In this document: positions 25,920 through 36,592 of the stretch, piece by piece
Layout: every line of letters starts with the position of its first letter
How positions within the stretch are numbered: the first letter of the stretch is position 1
Origin: Bacteroidales bacterium
GTDB lineage: Bacteria > Bacteroidota > Bacteroidia > Bacteroidales > UBA12077
Assembly (NCBI GenBank): GCA_016342685.1
Contig: JAEINU010000004.1
Span: forward strand, 62,001 to 126,000
Length of the DNA stretch: 64,000 nt
Direction: 5' to 3'
The notes under the pieces: generated by a model
The model's database searches: none
What the model saw: only the letters and a program-made list of their open reading frames with translations
What the model was told of the DNA's origin: nothing
Program-made: the position numbers and the translations under genes

Positions 25920-26831
25920 TTATTTTATTTTATTAAAACTATATCCTAGCATAACCTCTATTGTACCGTTTGATTGTTTACGAATATCAGATGTAATTAT
26001 ATCATAAGATATTCCGAATTTAAATTTGTTTTCGTAATCATATCCTAATATTACAGCAACAGCATCTGATGACCTATAGGATAAACACGCCCAAACCATT
26101 TTTTGATATGTTACCTTAGCACTTACATCAACTTGAAATTGATTTGGTAATGAAAACTTTATTAATGCTGAAGGTGAAACTGCAAAGTCTCTATTCAAAA
26201 TAAGAAAATACCCTCCCGACACATTAAAGTGTTGAACTAACCGACTTTCTCCTGTTGAGTTTGGAACTTCTGGGTGATCGTAATACTTGTTACCTAACAA
26301 ATGATGTGCTGACAATCCTACATAAAAAGAAGATGCATATAAATAAAATCCTACGCTTGCATCGGGAAAAATCTTTGATTCAACAGTATTAGGAATCACA
26401 GGATCTATAATATCATCATCGAGTTCCAACAAGGTACCATCAAGTTTATATTGCATAACGCCAATTGTTAAACCTCCCGATATTCTCATTGCATCATTTA
26501 CTGCTATATTATATGCATAAGTTGCACCTGCAAAAAATCGACTCTCAGCTCCAGTTACATCATTGTATATATAACCTCCATAACCCATATCCCTTTCTTT
26601 AAACGGACCATATCCAGCAATACTCATAGTTCTGGGTGCCTGATCAATATTTAACCATTGTATACGTGTATTTGCTCTAACTTGAAAATAGTTATATGCA
26701 CCAGCAACAGCAGGATTAACCAAATAATCGTTAAACATATACTGCGTATAAAAAGGTGATTGTTGAGCAAATGTTGCTTCGGCAATCAACCAAAAAGGAA
26801 TAACAAGTAGAATGTATTTCAATTTTCTCAT
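25920..26831 (-). CDS. PorP/SprF-family T9SS membrane protein
   Basis: The 303-residue protein has a signal peptide ending TFAQQ (about residue 23). The hallmark PFYTQYMFNDYLVNPAVAGAY follows (PxxxQYxxNxxxxNPAxAG). The rest is an outer-membrane beta-barrel ending in an amphipathic strand. PorP/SprF proteins attach or export a partner surface protein that carries a type B T9SS signal. Here the partner is the giant adhesin gene directly upstream, one base away in the same operon. The length and features are typical. Confidence 0.95.
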   Translation of the reverse strand: MRKLKYILLVIPFWLIAEATFAQQSPFYTQYMFNDYLVNPAVAGAYNYFQVRANTRIQWLNIDQAPRTMSIAGYGPFKERDMGYGGYIYNDVTGAESRFFAGATYAYNIAVNDAMRISGGLTIGVMQYKLDGTLLELDDDIIDPVIPNTVESKIFPDASVGFYLYASSFYVGLSAHHLLGNKYYDHPEVPNSTGESRLVQHFNVSGGYFLILNRDFAVSPSALIKFSLPNQFQVDVSAKVTYQKMVWACLSYRSSDAVAVILGYDYENKFKFGISYDIITSDIRKQSNGTIEVMLGYSFNKIK

Positions 26832-26832
26832 A

Positions 26833-29800
26833 TTATCTAACTATAGTTATAGGTCCGGTTAGTGCATTGGTAAAACCTGGTTCGTTTAGTAAAATTATGT
26901 AATAATAAGTACCACTTCCCAAATCTTTTCCGTTTTTAGTTCCGTCCCAACGTTTAGATTCATCACTATTGTCATAACCTTTTTGTTCAAAAACTTTCAC
27001 TCCCCAGCGATTGTATATGGTTACAACGTTATTTTTAAATTTCTCAATATGTTTTATTTTCCAAAAATCATTAATTCCATCACCATTTGGAGAAAATCCT
27101 CCGTTTGGTGTAATAGATGGAATATACTCTAAATAAATGCTAGAAGAATCTGAACACTCATCTGATGTAGCTATAACTTTATAGAATAAAGATTCTTCGG
27201 GATTTACTTCTGTTACCTGTTCATTTGGAGTTTTTAGATAAGTATCGGGTATCCATTCATAAGTTAATCCAATTGTCGTAGTATTAGCTGTTAAGTTTGT
27301 TTTAGTTACACCTTTTAAATAAATCGTATCATCAACAGCATTTCCATCCTCAACATCCAAAATGTCTAAATTAAAATCAGGAGTATAAGTTACATCTATA
27401 TTTTTTACTTCGTCTTTACAGTAATCATTATAAATTCTAATAATTTGAAGAGTTACAGATTTATCAATCTCCAAGTAAGAAGTAAATGGATTTACACTAT
27501 TAATTGCTCCCTTTTTTTGGCTTGCTACGTTATCTACTCCCAGAATCTGGATAAATATACTATCAGCAATTGTTCCATTATAAGTTCCATTAATAAATAC
27601 TGAATCATACCAACAAATGCTATTATCATCTAAAACCACATTAAATGAAGTTATATCATAACTTACATCTTCATTTACAGTAATTACTGAATCTTTAAAA
27701 CATCCATAAGTATCTTCAACTCTTAAATTATAATCACCTGCATTTAAATAGTCAAGTGTATCATTATCAACTGGTGTAAATCCTGCAGGCCCAGTCCATG
27801 TATATGTATATGATCCCGAACCTCCGTTAGGTTGAACAACTATATACCCTAAAGATTGCAACAAATCACGAGAAGCTGCATCAGGTACAACACAATACTT
27901 ATCTTTCGCCCAACCGTTTATTGTTAATAAATCTGGATCGAATAATTCAGCATTATCAATTACCTGACATGTATTTGCATCTGTAATGGTTACAGTATAA
28001 ATCCCTGCCCCTAAACCTGTAATTGTAGAAGAATTAACTCCTAAATCTGAATCCCCAGTACTCCAAGCGAAGTCATAAGGAGCCGTGCCATTCGTTGGAT
28101 TTGAGGTTATTTCCCCATTTGCAAAACCAGAACATGAAATTGTTTTAATTACGAAACCGGGATCTATTGCAGAAGGTTCGTTAATTGTAATTGTGGTATC
28201 TTTTTCACAACCCGATAAATCTCTTATCGTTAAAAGATAATCTGCTGGAGAAAGGTTCTTAATAGTATCTCCACTGGCAAACCACGTTGTTCCTCCATCA
28301 TGAGTATAACTTAAATTTGCGACACCCGTTCCGCCTGTAAATTCTAACATAATTTCCCCGGTTGTTCCTCCGTTACAGGAAGCATCCTTTACATAAGAAT
28401 TTGTTATTATAATTTCGTCAGGTTCTCCAACAACAACAGATCCTGTTGCACTACAAAAATGTTGATCTGTTACTCTCACATAGAATGTTCCTACGCATAA
28501 ATCAACAGTATCGTTAGTTTCAATTATAGTGCTAAAATCTGATAATGCACTCCACTCATAAGTGTAATTGCCTGCTCCTCCAATTGCTGTAGCAATAGCA
28601 GTGGCATCACACAATCCAAAACATGAAGTAGTTAATCCTGTTATTGGAATTGCATAATCTGTAATTGCATCAGGTCCAGCGCCAATTTTTTGTTTAATAT
28701 TCAGTCCTATACCTTTCTCTGCATATGTAACTGGCTCTAACAAACCATCAATATTATAATCTAAAAATGTTATCTCAGCTTCCTCTAAAACACCAGGCGA
28801 CCCCCAAGGGTGTGTATCTACAATTCTAATTCTCCATGCTCCATTTGCAGGATCTTGACCATGTAATTTATTTTTCCATTCACCATAGAATTCATAACGT
28901 CCTGATGTTGCGGCACATTCATCAATTACCATTATTGCAGATGTATCTTCAGGATCATTGTAAAACTCGTAATCGGCATCAAATAGCCATGAGCCCGAGA
29001 ATGGTAAAGCACATTTTGGCTTCAACTCAACAACAGAGTCTTTTGGTGAAACTAAATAAACACCTAGTGTCTTAGTGTATGAATGTCCTGTAATTTTAAG
29101 AGATACATTTATGTGCGTTGGTGTTGCCGCAACTGTTGAATCTATTAAGTACGGTGAAGGTTTTCCTATAGATACAATTAGTTCTGGCAAATAAGTCACT
29201 ATCAATGTGTCTGTTACATCTACACATGGCGCAATTCCTGTTGCAGAAATTACCAATTTTACTGATCCAATTAAAATATCGTTTGGTCCTGGTGTATAAA
29301 TTGGATCTATTTTAGTATTTAAATCAAATGATCCATCCCCTCCGTCAGTAGTCCACATTACTCCATTACAGAAAGAAGAGTCAGCATCTAAAATATGATA
29401 ATCTGATCCATAACATAATAAAGTATCAACGCCTGCATAAACTGTCGCTGATTCATGAACAGTTATTGCAACAGCATCGTTTGCGGTACAACCATTATCA
29501 TCAACTACTGTATAAGTGAAATTATAAATTCCTGCAGTTGATGTATTAAAAATCGGATTTTGAATATTTGGGTCATCCAATGGGGTTAAATCTACTCCTG
29601 ACCAAGTATGTGTTGCATATGGAACTGTTCCTCCTGATGGATTTCCATCAAGCAGAAAATCAACAGCTGTACATGTTTCAACTGGATCTGGAGGAAGAAT
29701 ATCCGCTATTGGATTTGGGAAAATTACCACCGTAACACTTGCATCCACGGTATTATTACAATCGCCTTCAAATCTTACATAATATGTTGTTGTTACTATA

Positions 29801-32800
29801 GGTGCAGCAATAGTTAAATCTTGTCCAGAACCAACATTTACAGTATAACCAGCATCTGAATACCATTCCGCTGTTGCACCAGTTCCTAAAGTTCCTCCAA
29901 CATAAGATAAAGTTATGTTTCCAAAAGTTCCTGCACAAAAATTATTATTATCAACTGTTGCAGATGTTGGAGCAACAGATTCTGTTTTTACAGTTACCGT
30001 TACCGAAGCAGCTGTAGTATTATTACAATCACCTTCAAATCTCACATAATAGGTTGTTGTTACTGCGGGTGCAGCAATAACCAAATTCTGACCAGAACCA
30101 ATATTTGTAGTAAATCCTGCATCAGAGTACCATTCTGCTGTTGCTCCGGTTCCTAAAGTTCCTCCTGCATGGGATAAAGTTATATTTGCAAAAGCTCCAG
30201 GACAGAAATCACTATTGTCAACAGATGCTATAACTGGTGCAACTGATTCTGTTTTTACTGTAATAGTAATATTAGCACAAGCTGTGTTATTACAATCTCC
30301 TTCAGCACGAACAAAATAATCGTTTGTTATTAAAGGTGTAACGTTAATCGTTGCTCCTGAACCAACTGGAGTTCCTCCACAACTTCCTGAATACCATTCC
30401 CAAATTGCTCCTGTACCCAATGACCCCCCTTGAACACTTAGATTAGCTGAAGTACCCGGGCAAAAATTATCATCATCCGTATTTATTCCGACAGGATCGG
30501 TTGATTGTGTTTTAATTGTAACAGTTACCGAAGCTTCGGTTGTATTATTACAATCACCCTCGAACCTTACATAATAGGTTGTTGTTACCGCCGGTGCTGC
30601 AATAACCAAATTTTGACCAGAACCAACATTTGTTAAAAAACCTGGGTCTGAATACCATTCAGCTGTTCCCCCAGTTCCTAAGGTCCCACCAACGTAGGAT
30701 AGTGTAATATTTGCAAAGGCGCCTGGACAGAAATTATTATTATCAACAGTAGCCGTTGTTGGCGCCACTGATTCTGTTTTTACTGTTATTATAACAGAAG
30801 TACATGCGGTTGTATTACAAGTGCCTTCTGCTCTTACATAATAAGTTGTTGTTGTTGTTGGAGAGACAGAAATTCCTGCTCCAGAACCTATAGATGTTCC
30901 TCCACAACTTACTGTATACCACTCCCAAGTTGCCCCTGTTCCTAAAGATCCTCCCACAACAGTTAAATTTGCAGTTCCTCCTGGACAGAAATTATCATTA
31001 TCGGTATTTATTCCAACAGGATCGGTTGATTGTGTATCTACATTTATTGTTATAGAAACACATGCTGTTGTATTACAAGTTCCCTCTGCTCTTACATAAT
31101 AAGTTGTTGTTACTACAGGTGAAACATTTAAGCTTGCTCCATTACCGACTGATACTCCACCACAACTTCCAGTATACCACTCCCATGTTGCTCCTGTTCC
31201 TAATGAACCTCCTTGAACCGTAAGGTTTGCAGTTCCACCAGGACAGAAGTTATTATTATCTGTATTAATTCCTGTTGGATCGGTTGATTCTGTTCTAATT
31301 GTTACCGTGATTAAGGCTGCCGTTGTATTATTACAGTCCCCTTCAAATCTCACATAATAGGTTGTTGTTACTGCAGGTGCAGCAATAACCAAATTCTGAC
31401 CAGAGCCTACATTGGTTGTAAATCCCGCATCGGAATACCATTCTGCTGTTGCTCCGGTTCCTAAAGTTCCTCCTACATAAGATAATGTGATGTTGGCAAA
31501 TGCACCAGGGCAAAAATCATTATTATCTACATTTGCTGCAACAGGTGCTATAGAGGATGTTTTTACCGTAATTGTTGTATTAGCACAAACGGTTATATTA
31601 CAATCTCCCTCAGCTCTAACATAATACGTTGTTGTTGCTGCTGGTGAAACATTTATTCCTGAACCAGTACCTACTGATATTCCACCACAACTACCTGTAT
31701 ACCATTCCCATGTTGCTCCTGTTCCTAGAGTTCCTCCCACAACAGTTAAATTTGCAGATCCCCCGGGACAGAAATTTGCATTATCAGAATTAATTGATAT
31801 TGGATCGGTTGATTGTGTTTTTATAGTAACTGTTACCGAAGATGCAATTGTATTATTACAATCACCTTCAAATCTTACATAATAGGTTGTTGTTATAGCT
31901 GGCGCTGCAATAACTAAATTCTGACCAGAACCAACGTTGGTTGTAAATCCTGCATCGGAATACCATTCAGCAGTTGCTCCAGTTCCAAGTAATCCTCCAA
32001 CATATGATAATGTGATATTTGCAAAAGCTCCGGGGCAGAAGTTACTATTATCTACATTTGCTGTAGTTGGGGCAATTGAATTTGCTTTAATGGTTAAATC
32101 CATATCATCATTAACACTGGCACAACTACCATTCCCATTTACTGTTAAGGTAAGTGTAACCAATCCTGTTTGACCAATTGCTGGAGTATATGTTGGATGA
32201 ATTTGAGTATCATCATCAAAATTTCCTGCTGCACCTCCATCATCCCAAAGTAAACTACTTGCATTACTTACAGATGCTACTATTGGTAAAACAGTAGATA
32301 AATCAATTGCCACTTCTTCACATGTTTCGGCATCGCTACCTGCATTAGCTAAAGGTGCAGGATAATCTGTAATCGTTATATCATTTCCTTGTTTCTGACA
32401 ACCATTAAAATCTACAGCGTAAGTCTCATATGTTTGAGCAATTAATCCCGTGAAAGAACCATCTTCATCATATGGTGGGGGAGCTAAAGGATACGTTAAA
32501 CCATTTGTTTGTCCAAACAAATAATAATCCATATCTCCAGTACCTCCTATTGCTGAGATATCAATTGTTCCATTGGATGCCCCACTACACTCATCGGTAG
32601 AGCTGTAGCTATCAAATGTAATCTCTCTTGGAATCTCACTATCGTTTCTTGGTGGTTTTATAAAAGGATAATCAACAAAAACCACTCCTCCTGCTCCGCA
32701 AAGATTTGCATCATCAATTTGCACTCTGTATATACCCTGGCCTATATTACTTAATGCCTGGGTTTTACCTGCGGCCCCAGGAATTATATCGAATGTACTT

Positions 32801-33978
32801 GTTCCTGTATTCCAAACTAACCATTGATAAGAATATGGTCCAGTACCACCAGTATGATTTGCAGTAAGTTCACCATCACTTCCATCAAAACAAGACAATG
32901 CATTAGTTACAGAAGGTGCGAGCGCCGTTAACTCCGATGGTTGTCCAACATTATATGTGTCACCAAACACGCCTCCACCCGTATGTTCAACACGAGCATA
33001 ATAATCAGCTGAAGTTAAACCCACAAAAGTATATATTGTATCAACTGTTACATGAGTGGTTGTTACAAGTGTAGTATTATTTCTAACAGAATAAGTATAC
33101 GGTTTTGTTCCGCCTTCAACAGAAATGGTTATTGCTCCACTGTTTCCGCCAAAACACGTAACGTCAGTTACAACAATAGGATAAACCACAAACGGAGCTT
33201 TCGCTCCTGCTTTTGCAACATTAACAGGTAAGTTTCCCGTTAATAAATTTGATTTTATATTATCAGTTTTTAGATATATAAAGAATTTTTCTCCCGAATA
33301 CTCTAGATTTTCTGTTTCTTCAAAATCCCATTTATTAACGGTTAATTCTGAATTCCCCAGTTTAATTGATCTTTCTTCATTACCACTACCAATCAACTCA
33401 TCACACTCAATGTTTTGATCGTTAGTAATAAATGATCCAGATTTTAATTGAATATTTCCATTGGTCGACAATTCCTTATTTAAAACATAATCACCGCTTT
33501 CGGAATCAATAATAATATTTGAATTTAAAACTGATTCGGCTTTTATAAAACCTCTGCTTGAAGATTTAAGAATTATATCGCCATAAAACTCATTTTCAAT
33601 TTTATCATTAATGTTAATTGATCCATTAACTTCTAATTCCACTTTTGTATTTGATTTGAATAAAAACGAACTGCTTTTTAAAACAGCACTCTGTTTTTCT
33701 GCAATCCATTGAAAGTCATTACAAACAGCATTTTCTTTTATCAATACGATTTCGTCATTTCGATTAAATGAATGATCATCGAAAATCACATTATTATTTT
33801 CAGTAGGTATGATATTCGCCGATTCTCCACCTGAGAATAAAGACCAATGACTTGGATCACTCCACTCTCCAGATCCATTTACCCAATACAAATTCTGCGA
33901 TAAGCTAGTTTTTACCGAACTAATTGAAATAAGTGCAGTAATAAATACAATAATAAATAATCTCATATTTTTTGACAT
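26833..33978 (-). CDS. giant T9SS type B repeat adhesin (2381 residues)
   Basis: The secreted surface protein has a signal peptide (1-28) and LYWVNGSGEWSDPSHWSLF at about 30-48, typical of Bacteroidota surface proteins. SprB-like repeats lie near 270, 360 and 463, and a PKD-like domain lies near 545-620. Nine Ig-like repeats of 86-90 residues occupy about 627-1418. A further Ig/PKD segment precedes a P/Homo B-like domain (about 1600-1743), which is followed by more SprB-like repeats (near 1780, 1865 and 1947). The C-terminal type B T9SS sorting domain starts at FSPNGDGINDFW (about 2297). It is probably anchored or displayed on the cell surface by the PorP/SprF protein encoded next. The design fits adhesion or gliding; the ligand is unknown. 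Confidence 0.93.
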   Translation of the reverse strand: MSKNMRLFIIVFITALISISSVKTSLSQNLYWVNGSGEWSDPSHWSLFSGGESANIIPTENNNVIFDDHSFNRNDEIVLIKENAVCNDFQWIAEKQSAVLKSSSFLFKSNTKVELEVNGSININDKIENEFYGDIILKSSSRGFIKAESVLNSNIIIDSESGDYVLNKELSTNGNIQLKSGSFITNDQNIECDELIGSGNEERSIKLGNSELTVNKWDFEETENLEYSGEKFFIYLKTDNIKSNLLTGNLPVNVAKAGAKAPFVVYPIVVTDVTCFGGNSGAITISVEGGTKPYTYSVRNNTTLVTTTHVTVDTIYTFVGLTSADYYARVEHTGGGVFGDTYNVGQPSELTALAPSVTNALSCFDGSDGELTANHTGGTGPYSYQWLVWNTGTSTFDIIPGAAGKTQALSNIGQGIYRVQIDDANLCGAGGVVFVDYPFIKPPRNDSEIPREITFDSYSSTDECSGASNGTIDISAIGGTGDMDYYLFGQTNGLTYPLAPPPYDEDGSFTGLIAQTYETYAVDFNGCQKQGNDITITDYPAPLANAGSDAETCEEVAIDLSTVLPIVASVSNASSLLWDDGGAAGNFDDDTQIHPTYTPAIGQTGLVTLTLTVNGNGSCASVNDDMDLTIKANSIAPTTANVDNSNFCPGAFANITLSYVGGLLGTGATAEWYSDAGFTTNVGSGQNLVIAAPAITTTYYVRFEGDCNNTIASSVTVTIKTQSTDPISINSDNANFCPGGSANLTVVGGTLGTGATWEWYTGSCGGISVGTGSGINVSPAATTTYYVRAEGDCNITVCANTTITVKTSSIAPVAANVDNNDFCPGAFANITLSYVGGTLGTGATAEWYSDAGFTTNVGSGQNLVIAAPAVTTTYYVRFEGDCNNTTAALITVTIRTESTDPTGINTDNNNFCPGGTANLTVQGGSLGTGATWEWYTGSCGGVSVGNGASLNVSPVVTTTYYVRAEGTCNTTACVSITINVDTQSTDPVGINTDNDNFCPGGTANLTVVGGSLGTGATWEWYTVSCGGTSIGSGAGISVSPTTTTTYYVRAEGTCNTTACTSVIITVKTESVAPTTATVDNNNFCPGAFANITLSYVGGTLGTGGTAEWYSDPGFLTNVGSGQNLVIAAPAVTTTYYVRFEGDCNNTTEASVTVTIKTQSTDPVGINTDDDNFCPGTSANLSVQGGSLGTGAIWEWYSGSCGGTPVGSGATINVTPLITNDYFVRAEGDCNNTACANITITVKTESVAPVIASVDNSDFCPGAFANITLSHAGGTLGTGATAEWYSDAGFTTNIGSGQNLVIAAPAVTTTYYVRFEGDCNNTTAASVTVTVKTESVAPTSATVDNNNFCAGTFGNITLSYVGGTLGTGATAEWYSDAGYTVNVGSGQDLTIAAPIVTTTYYVRFEGDCNNTVDASVTVVIFPNPIADILPPDPVETCTAVDFLLDGNPSGGTVPYATHTWSGVDLTPLDDPNIQNPIFNTSTAGIYNFTYTVVDDNGCTANDAVAITVHESATVYAGVDTLLCYGSDYHILDADSSFCNGVMWTTDGGDGSFDLNTKIDPIYTPGPNDILIGSVKLVISATGIAPCVDVTDTLIVTYLPELIVSIGKPSPYLIDSTVAATPTHINVSLKITGHSYTKTLGVYLVSPKDSVVELKPKCALPFSGSWLFDADYEFYNDPEDTSAIMVIDECAATSGRYEFYGEWKNKLHGQDPANGAWRIRIVDTHPWGSPGVLEEAEITFLDYNIDGLLEPVTYAEKGIGLNIKQKIGAGPDAITDYAIPITGLTTSCFGLCDATAIATAIGGAGNYTYEWSALSDFSTIIETNDTVDLCVGTFYVRVTDQHFCSATGSVVVGEPDEIIITNSYVKDASCNGGTTGEIMLEFTGGTGVANLSYTHDGGTTWFASGDTIKNLSPADYLLTIRDLSGCEKDTTITINEPSAIDPGFVIKTISCSGFANGEITSNPTNGTAPYDFAWSTGDSDLGVNSSTITGLGAGIYTVTITDANTCQVIDNAELFDPDLLTINGWAKDKYCVVPDAASRDLLQSLGYIVVQPNGGSGSYTYTWTGPAGFTPVDNDTLDYLNAGDYNLRVEDTYGCFKDSVITVNEDVSYDITSFNVVLDDNSICWYDSVFINGTYNGTIADSIFIQILGVDNVASQKKGAINSVNPFTSYLEIDKSVTLQIIRIYNDYCKDEVKNIDVTYTPDFNLDILDVEDGNAVDDTIYLKGVTKTNLTANTTTIGLTYEWIPDTYLKTPNEQVTEVNPEESLFYKVIATSDECSDSSSIYLEYIPSITPNGGFSPNGDGINDFWKIKHIEKFKNNVVTIYNRWGVKVFEQKGYDNSDESKRWDGTKNGKDLGSGTYYYIILLNEPGFTNALTGPITIVR
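29725..32100 (-). repeat. nine in-frame Ig-like repeats in two alternating types
   Basis: Read along the protein the order is A-B-A-B-B-A-B-A-A. Type A (about 90 residues) carries NFCPGAFANITLSYVGG and EWYSDAGFTTN and has two cysteines. Type B (about 87 residues) carries NFCPGGTANLTV and EWYTGSCGG and has four cysteines. Both share TTTYYVRxEGxCN. Copies within a type are almost identical in protein but differ at many synonymous positions. Confidence 0.92.
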
Positions 33979-34179
33979 GAGCTAAGTTTTTTGGCCAATT
34001 GTTAATAAAGTAATTACAATGTTAATAATTTTTTACGGTTTCATTGGACTAATTGTTTCAAAAATATTGCAGCAGGGGCATTTAAGAGGTGTTTTTTATT
34101 AACATTCAAAAATTGAGAATTGTTATTGAAGTGTCTAATTGTTAATAACTTCGTTGATTTCCGAAGGAATATATTGTTT

Positions 34180-35412
34180 TCAAATTCGGTCTAATTCTTG
34201 TACAACAAATTTTTTCGTAATATATCGCACTGGATACCAGGCAGCTACATATCCTATAGTTATAACCGTTACAAAAATTGTTACAAAATCTGTCCAAATC
34301 ATATTAATTGGATATGCATCAATAATAAACGATCCTGCAGTTCCTAACCTTACAAGTTTAAATTTTATTTGAAGCCAACAAATAAAATAACCTAGAAAAA
34401 GACCTAGAATAGCGCCTACAATTGTTATCAGCCAACCCTCGGTTAAAAATATTTTTCGAATTGTGTTAAGATTTGCTCCAAGGCTTCTAAAGGTTGCTAT
34501 ATCATCCTTTTTATCAATAATTAGCATTGTAAGAGACCCAATTATATTAAAGGAAGCTATAATGAAAATAAAGGTAAGTATTAGAAAAATATAAAATTTT
34601 TCTGATTTCATTATCTTATAAAAAGCTTCGTGTTGCTGATAACGATTCTTGACCAGATAATCGGACCCTAAAATCTCTTCTACTTTTTCTTGTGATTTTT
34701 TTAAGTCGAATCCAGACTTTAACTTTATTTCTAGCGCACTAAGTTCCGTTTTATAACTAAACAGTTTTTTTGCATAATCTAATGGCACTATAATATACTT
34801 TGTGTCAAATTCTTGTTGTATTCCAAACACTGCAGATGGAAATATATAATTTCTATTAAATGCATTCTTTGGATTTGATGAAATCTTTGCATCCCTCTTT
34901 GGCACAAAAATCACAATGGGATCAATATAATTTAAGTTGAGCGAAAGATAATATGCTACTCCTTGTCCTACAACCGCATATGGTTGCCCCTTACTTTTAA
35001 GAATAAAATCACCGACAACAAGCATTGTGTCAACCCCAGTAACTTTAGTATAGTTGTCGCTTACTCCTTTAACGGTTGCAATAAACTGCTGATCATCATA
35101 CTTTAACAGTGCTTGTTCTTCGAGACTTTCTGCGATTGATGATACAAATTCCTGATTACGTAAGGTTTCAATTCTTTCATCATCTGAAGAAAAAACTTTC
35201 CCGACAACTGCCGTTACTTTTATGTCAGGGTCGAAAGAATCGTTCATCGATTTCAATAAATCATCGAAACCATTAAATGCTGATAAAACGATAATTAATG
35301 CTGCAGTACTTATTGTTACACCAACTACCGAAATTAACGAAATAATATTTATTACATTTTTTGATTTCTTAGAAATCAAATATCGTTTTGATATGTAAAA
35401 AGGAAAATTCAA
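34180..35412 (-). CDS. FtsX/LolC-E-type ABC transporter permease
   Basis: The 410-residue protein has one N-terminal membrane helix (about 20-45) preceded by FPFYISKRYLISKKSKNVINIIS, the usual LolE/LolC N-terminus. A periplasmic MacB-like domain of about 220 residues follows, and then three helices of the FtsX domain (around 270-400). It should pair with an ATPase to extract lipoproteins or another substrate from the inner membrane, but no ATPase is adjacent. It ends an operon rbfA-methyltransferase-permease, an arrangement I associate with Bacteroidota. About 200 bases with no visible gene separate it from the adhesin start. Confidence 0.9.
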   Translation of the reverse strand: MNFPFYISKRYLISKKSKNVINIISLISVVGVTISTAALIIVLSAFNGFDDLLKSMNDSFDPDIKVTAVVGKVFSSDDERIETLRNQEFVSSIAESLEEQALLKYDDQQFIATVKGVSDNYTKVTGVDTMLVVGDFILKSKGQPYAVVGQGVAYYLSLNLNYIDPIVIFVPKRDAKISSNPKNAFNRNYIFPSAVFGIQQEFDTKYIIVPLDYAKKLFSYKTELSALEIKLKSGFDLKKSQEKVEEILGSDYLVKNRYQQHEAFYKIMKSEKFYIFLILTFIFIIASFNIIGSLTMLIIDKKDDIATFRSLGANLNTIRKIFLTEGWLITIVGAILGLFLGYFICWLQIKFKLVRLGTAGSFIIDAYPINMIWTDFVTIFVTVITIGYVAAWYPVRYITKKFVVQELDRI

Positions 35413-35415
35413 ATT

Positions 35416-36225
35416 TTATTTATATGCTTTAACAATTAATCCAGTTCCTGTTTTATGCTTACCGTTTGTATCGAAATAATTTAATATAAACGAAATAGGA
35501 TAGGTTATAATATAATAGAATGGTAAAATAACGAAAAATAATTTGCTGACATTTAACATAAGGATTGGCCATTTCATAGATAATTTCCAAGAAATTTTTC
35601 CTGGAGCTCCATAAGCATAACCGGCCTCTATATTGGTAAATCCTGCAAACTTAAGTTTTTCTTCTATCTCGCTAATATTGTAACCGTCGCGAACATGCTC
35701 ATCAATAAAAGAATGATCTTCGTCATCGTGAACATCCGACCCCCCCTGATCTGATGGAGTTGATATTAAAAGCATTCCACCCTTTTTTAAAGAATGATTG
35801 AAATTTTTAAAAACCTCAACATCTTCCAATATATGCTCCATTACATCAACACTAAGAATTAAATCATATTCGTCACTCTTCGAAAATTTTGTTAAATCGG
35901 CATATTCGAATTTTATATTCTCTGATCTGCCAATTTGCGTAAAGAAATTATTACAATCTTCTATTTGTTCTTTTTTTACATCTACTCCCAGTATGTTCCA
36001 TTTTTTCGATTGTTTCGACAAATAATAAGAATATTGTCCAAAGCCTGATCCCGCATCTAATATTGTTGCGTTGTTTCTATGACTTTTTTTCCAAGCTCTT
36101 ATGTTCTTTTTTATATGCCACGTTCGAAGTAAAAGCAAATCCAATAATCCATAAAATAATTTTCGTAAAAAAGGATTCTTATTAAACACTTTACCTAAGC
36201 TATATTTTATTGGATCGTACTTCAT
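35416..36225 (-). CDS. class I SAM-dependent methyltransferase
   Basis: The 269-residue protein has the SAM-binding motif ILDAGSGFGQYSYYL at about 56-70. The acidic end of strand 2 is GVDVKKEQ, followed by motif DLILSVDVMEHI and a SEHVRDG-like loop. Its C-terminal third contains a hydrophobic stretch (about 215-250) that may bind the membrane or a lipid substrate. The acceptor cannot be inferred. It lies 3 bases upstream of the permease gene and 31 bases downstream of rbfA, so it is probably in one transcript. Confidence 0.88.
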   Translation of the reverse strand: MKYDPIKYSLGKVFNKNPFLRKLFYGLLDLLLLRTWHIKKNIRAWKKSHRNNATILDAGSGFGQYSYYLSKQSKKWNILGVDVKKEQIEDCNNFFTQIGRSENIKFEYADLTKFSKSDEYDLILSVDVMEHILEDVEVFKNFNHSLKKGGMLLISTPSDQGGSDVHDDEDHSFIDEHVRDGYNISEIEEKLKFAGFTNIEAGYAYGAPGKISWKLSMKWPILMLNVSKLFFVILPFYYIITYPISFILNYFDTNGKHKTGTGLIVKAYK

Positions 36226-36256
36226 TTTCTAATCTTTAAGAGCAAATAAATCAGTT

Positions 36257-36592
36257 TTATTTTAATAGTTTGCCGATATTATCGATATAATCTAAGGAAT
36301 CATCAACAAAAAATGCCAATTCTGGTACTTTTCGTAACTGATGACGAACTCTTTTTCCGAGATCAAACCTGATTTGTCCTTCAATGCTACTTATATATTT
36401 TATAAACTCTTGCTTATCTTCAACGGGAAATAAACTTAAATAAACTCTTGCCACAGAAAGATCTGGCGAAATACGCACAGAAGTGACTGTCACCATTTTT
36501 CCCCTGAATAATGTGCTTGTACCTTTTTGAAAAATATCTCCTAAATCACGCTGAAGTAATCTCTCTATTTTATTTTGACGTGTCGAACTCAT
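36257..36592 (-). CDS. rbfA: 30S ribosome-binding factor A
   Basis: The 111-residue protein has the KH-like fold pattern of RbfA. It begins STRQNKIERLLQRDLGDIF; strand VTVTSVRISPDLSVARVYLS follows, and RVRHQLRKVPELAFFVDDSLDYIDNI closes the domain. RbfA helps 16S rRNA 5' end maturation in the 30S subunit. It heads an operon with a methyltransferase and an FtsX permease. The length is typical. Confidence 0.95.
   Translation of the reverse strand: MSSTRQNKIERLLQRDLGDIFQKGTSTLFRGKMVTVTSVRISPDLSVARVYLSLFPVEDKQEFIKYISSIEGQIRFDLGKRVRHQLRKVPELAFFVDDSLDYIDNIGKLLK

Noticed and set aside
29725-32100. Regularly spaced ~265-base repeats that could suggest a CRISPR or satellite array
   Set aside because: They are in frame inside one coding sequence, encode Ig-like domains, and the units are far longer than CRISPR repeats with no unique spacers.
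34139-34372. Plus-strand open frame at the end of the FtsX permease
   Set aside because: It is antisense to the permease C-terminus, with no ribosome site or recognisable protein features.
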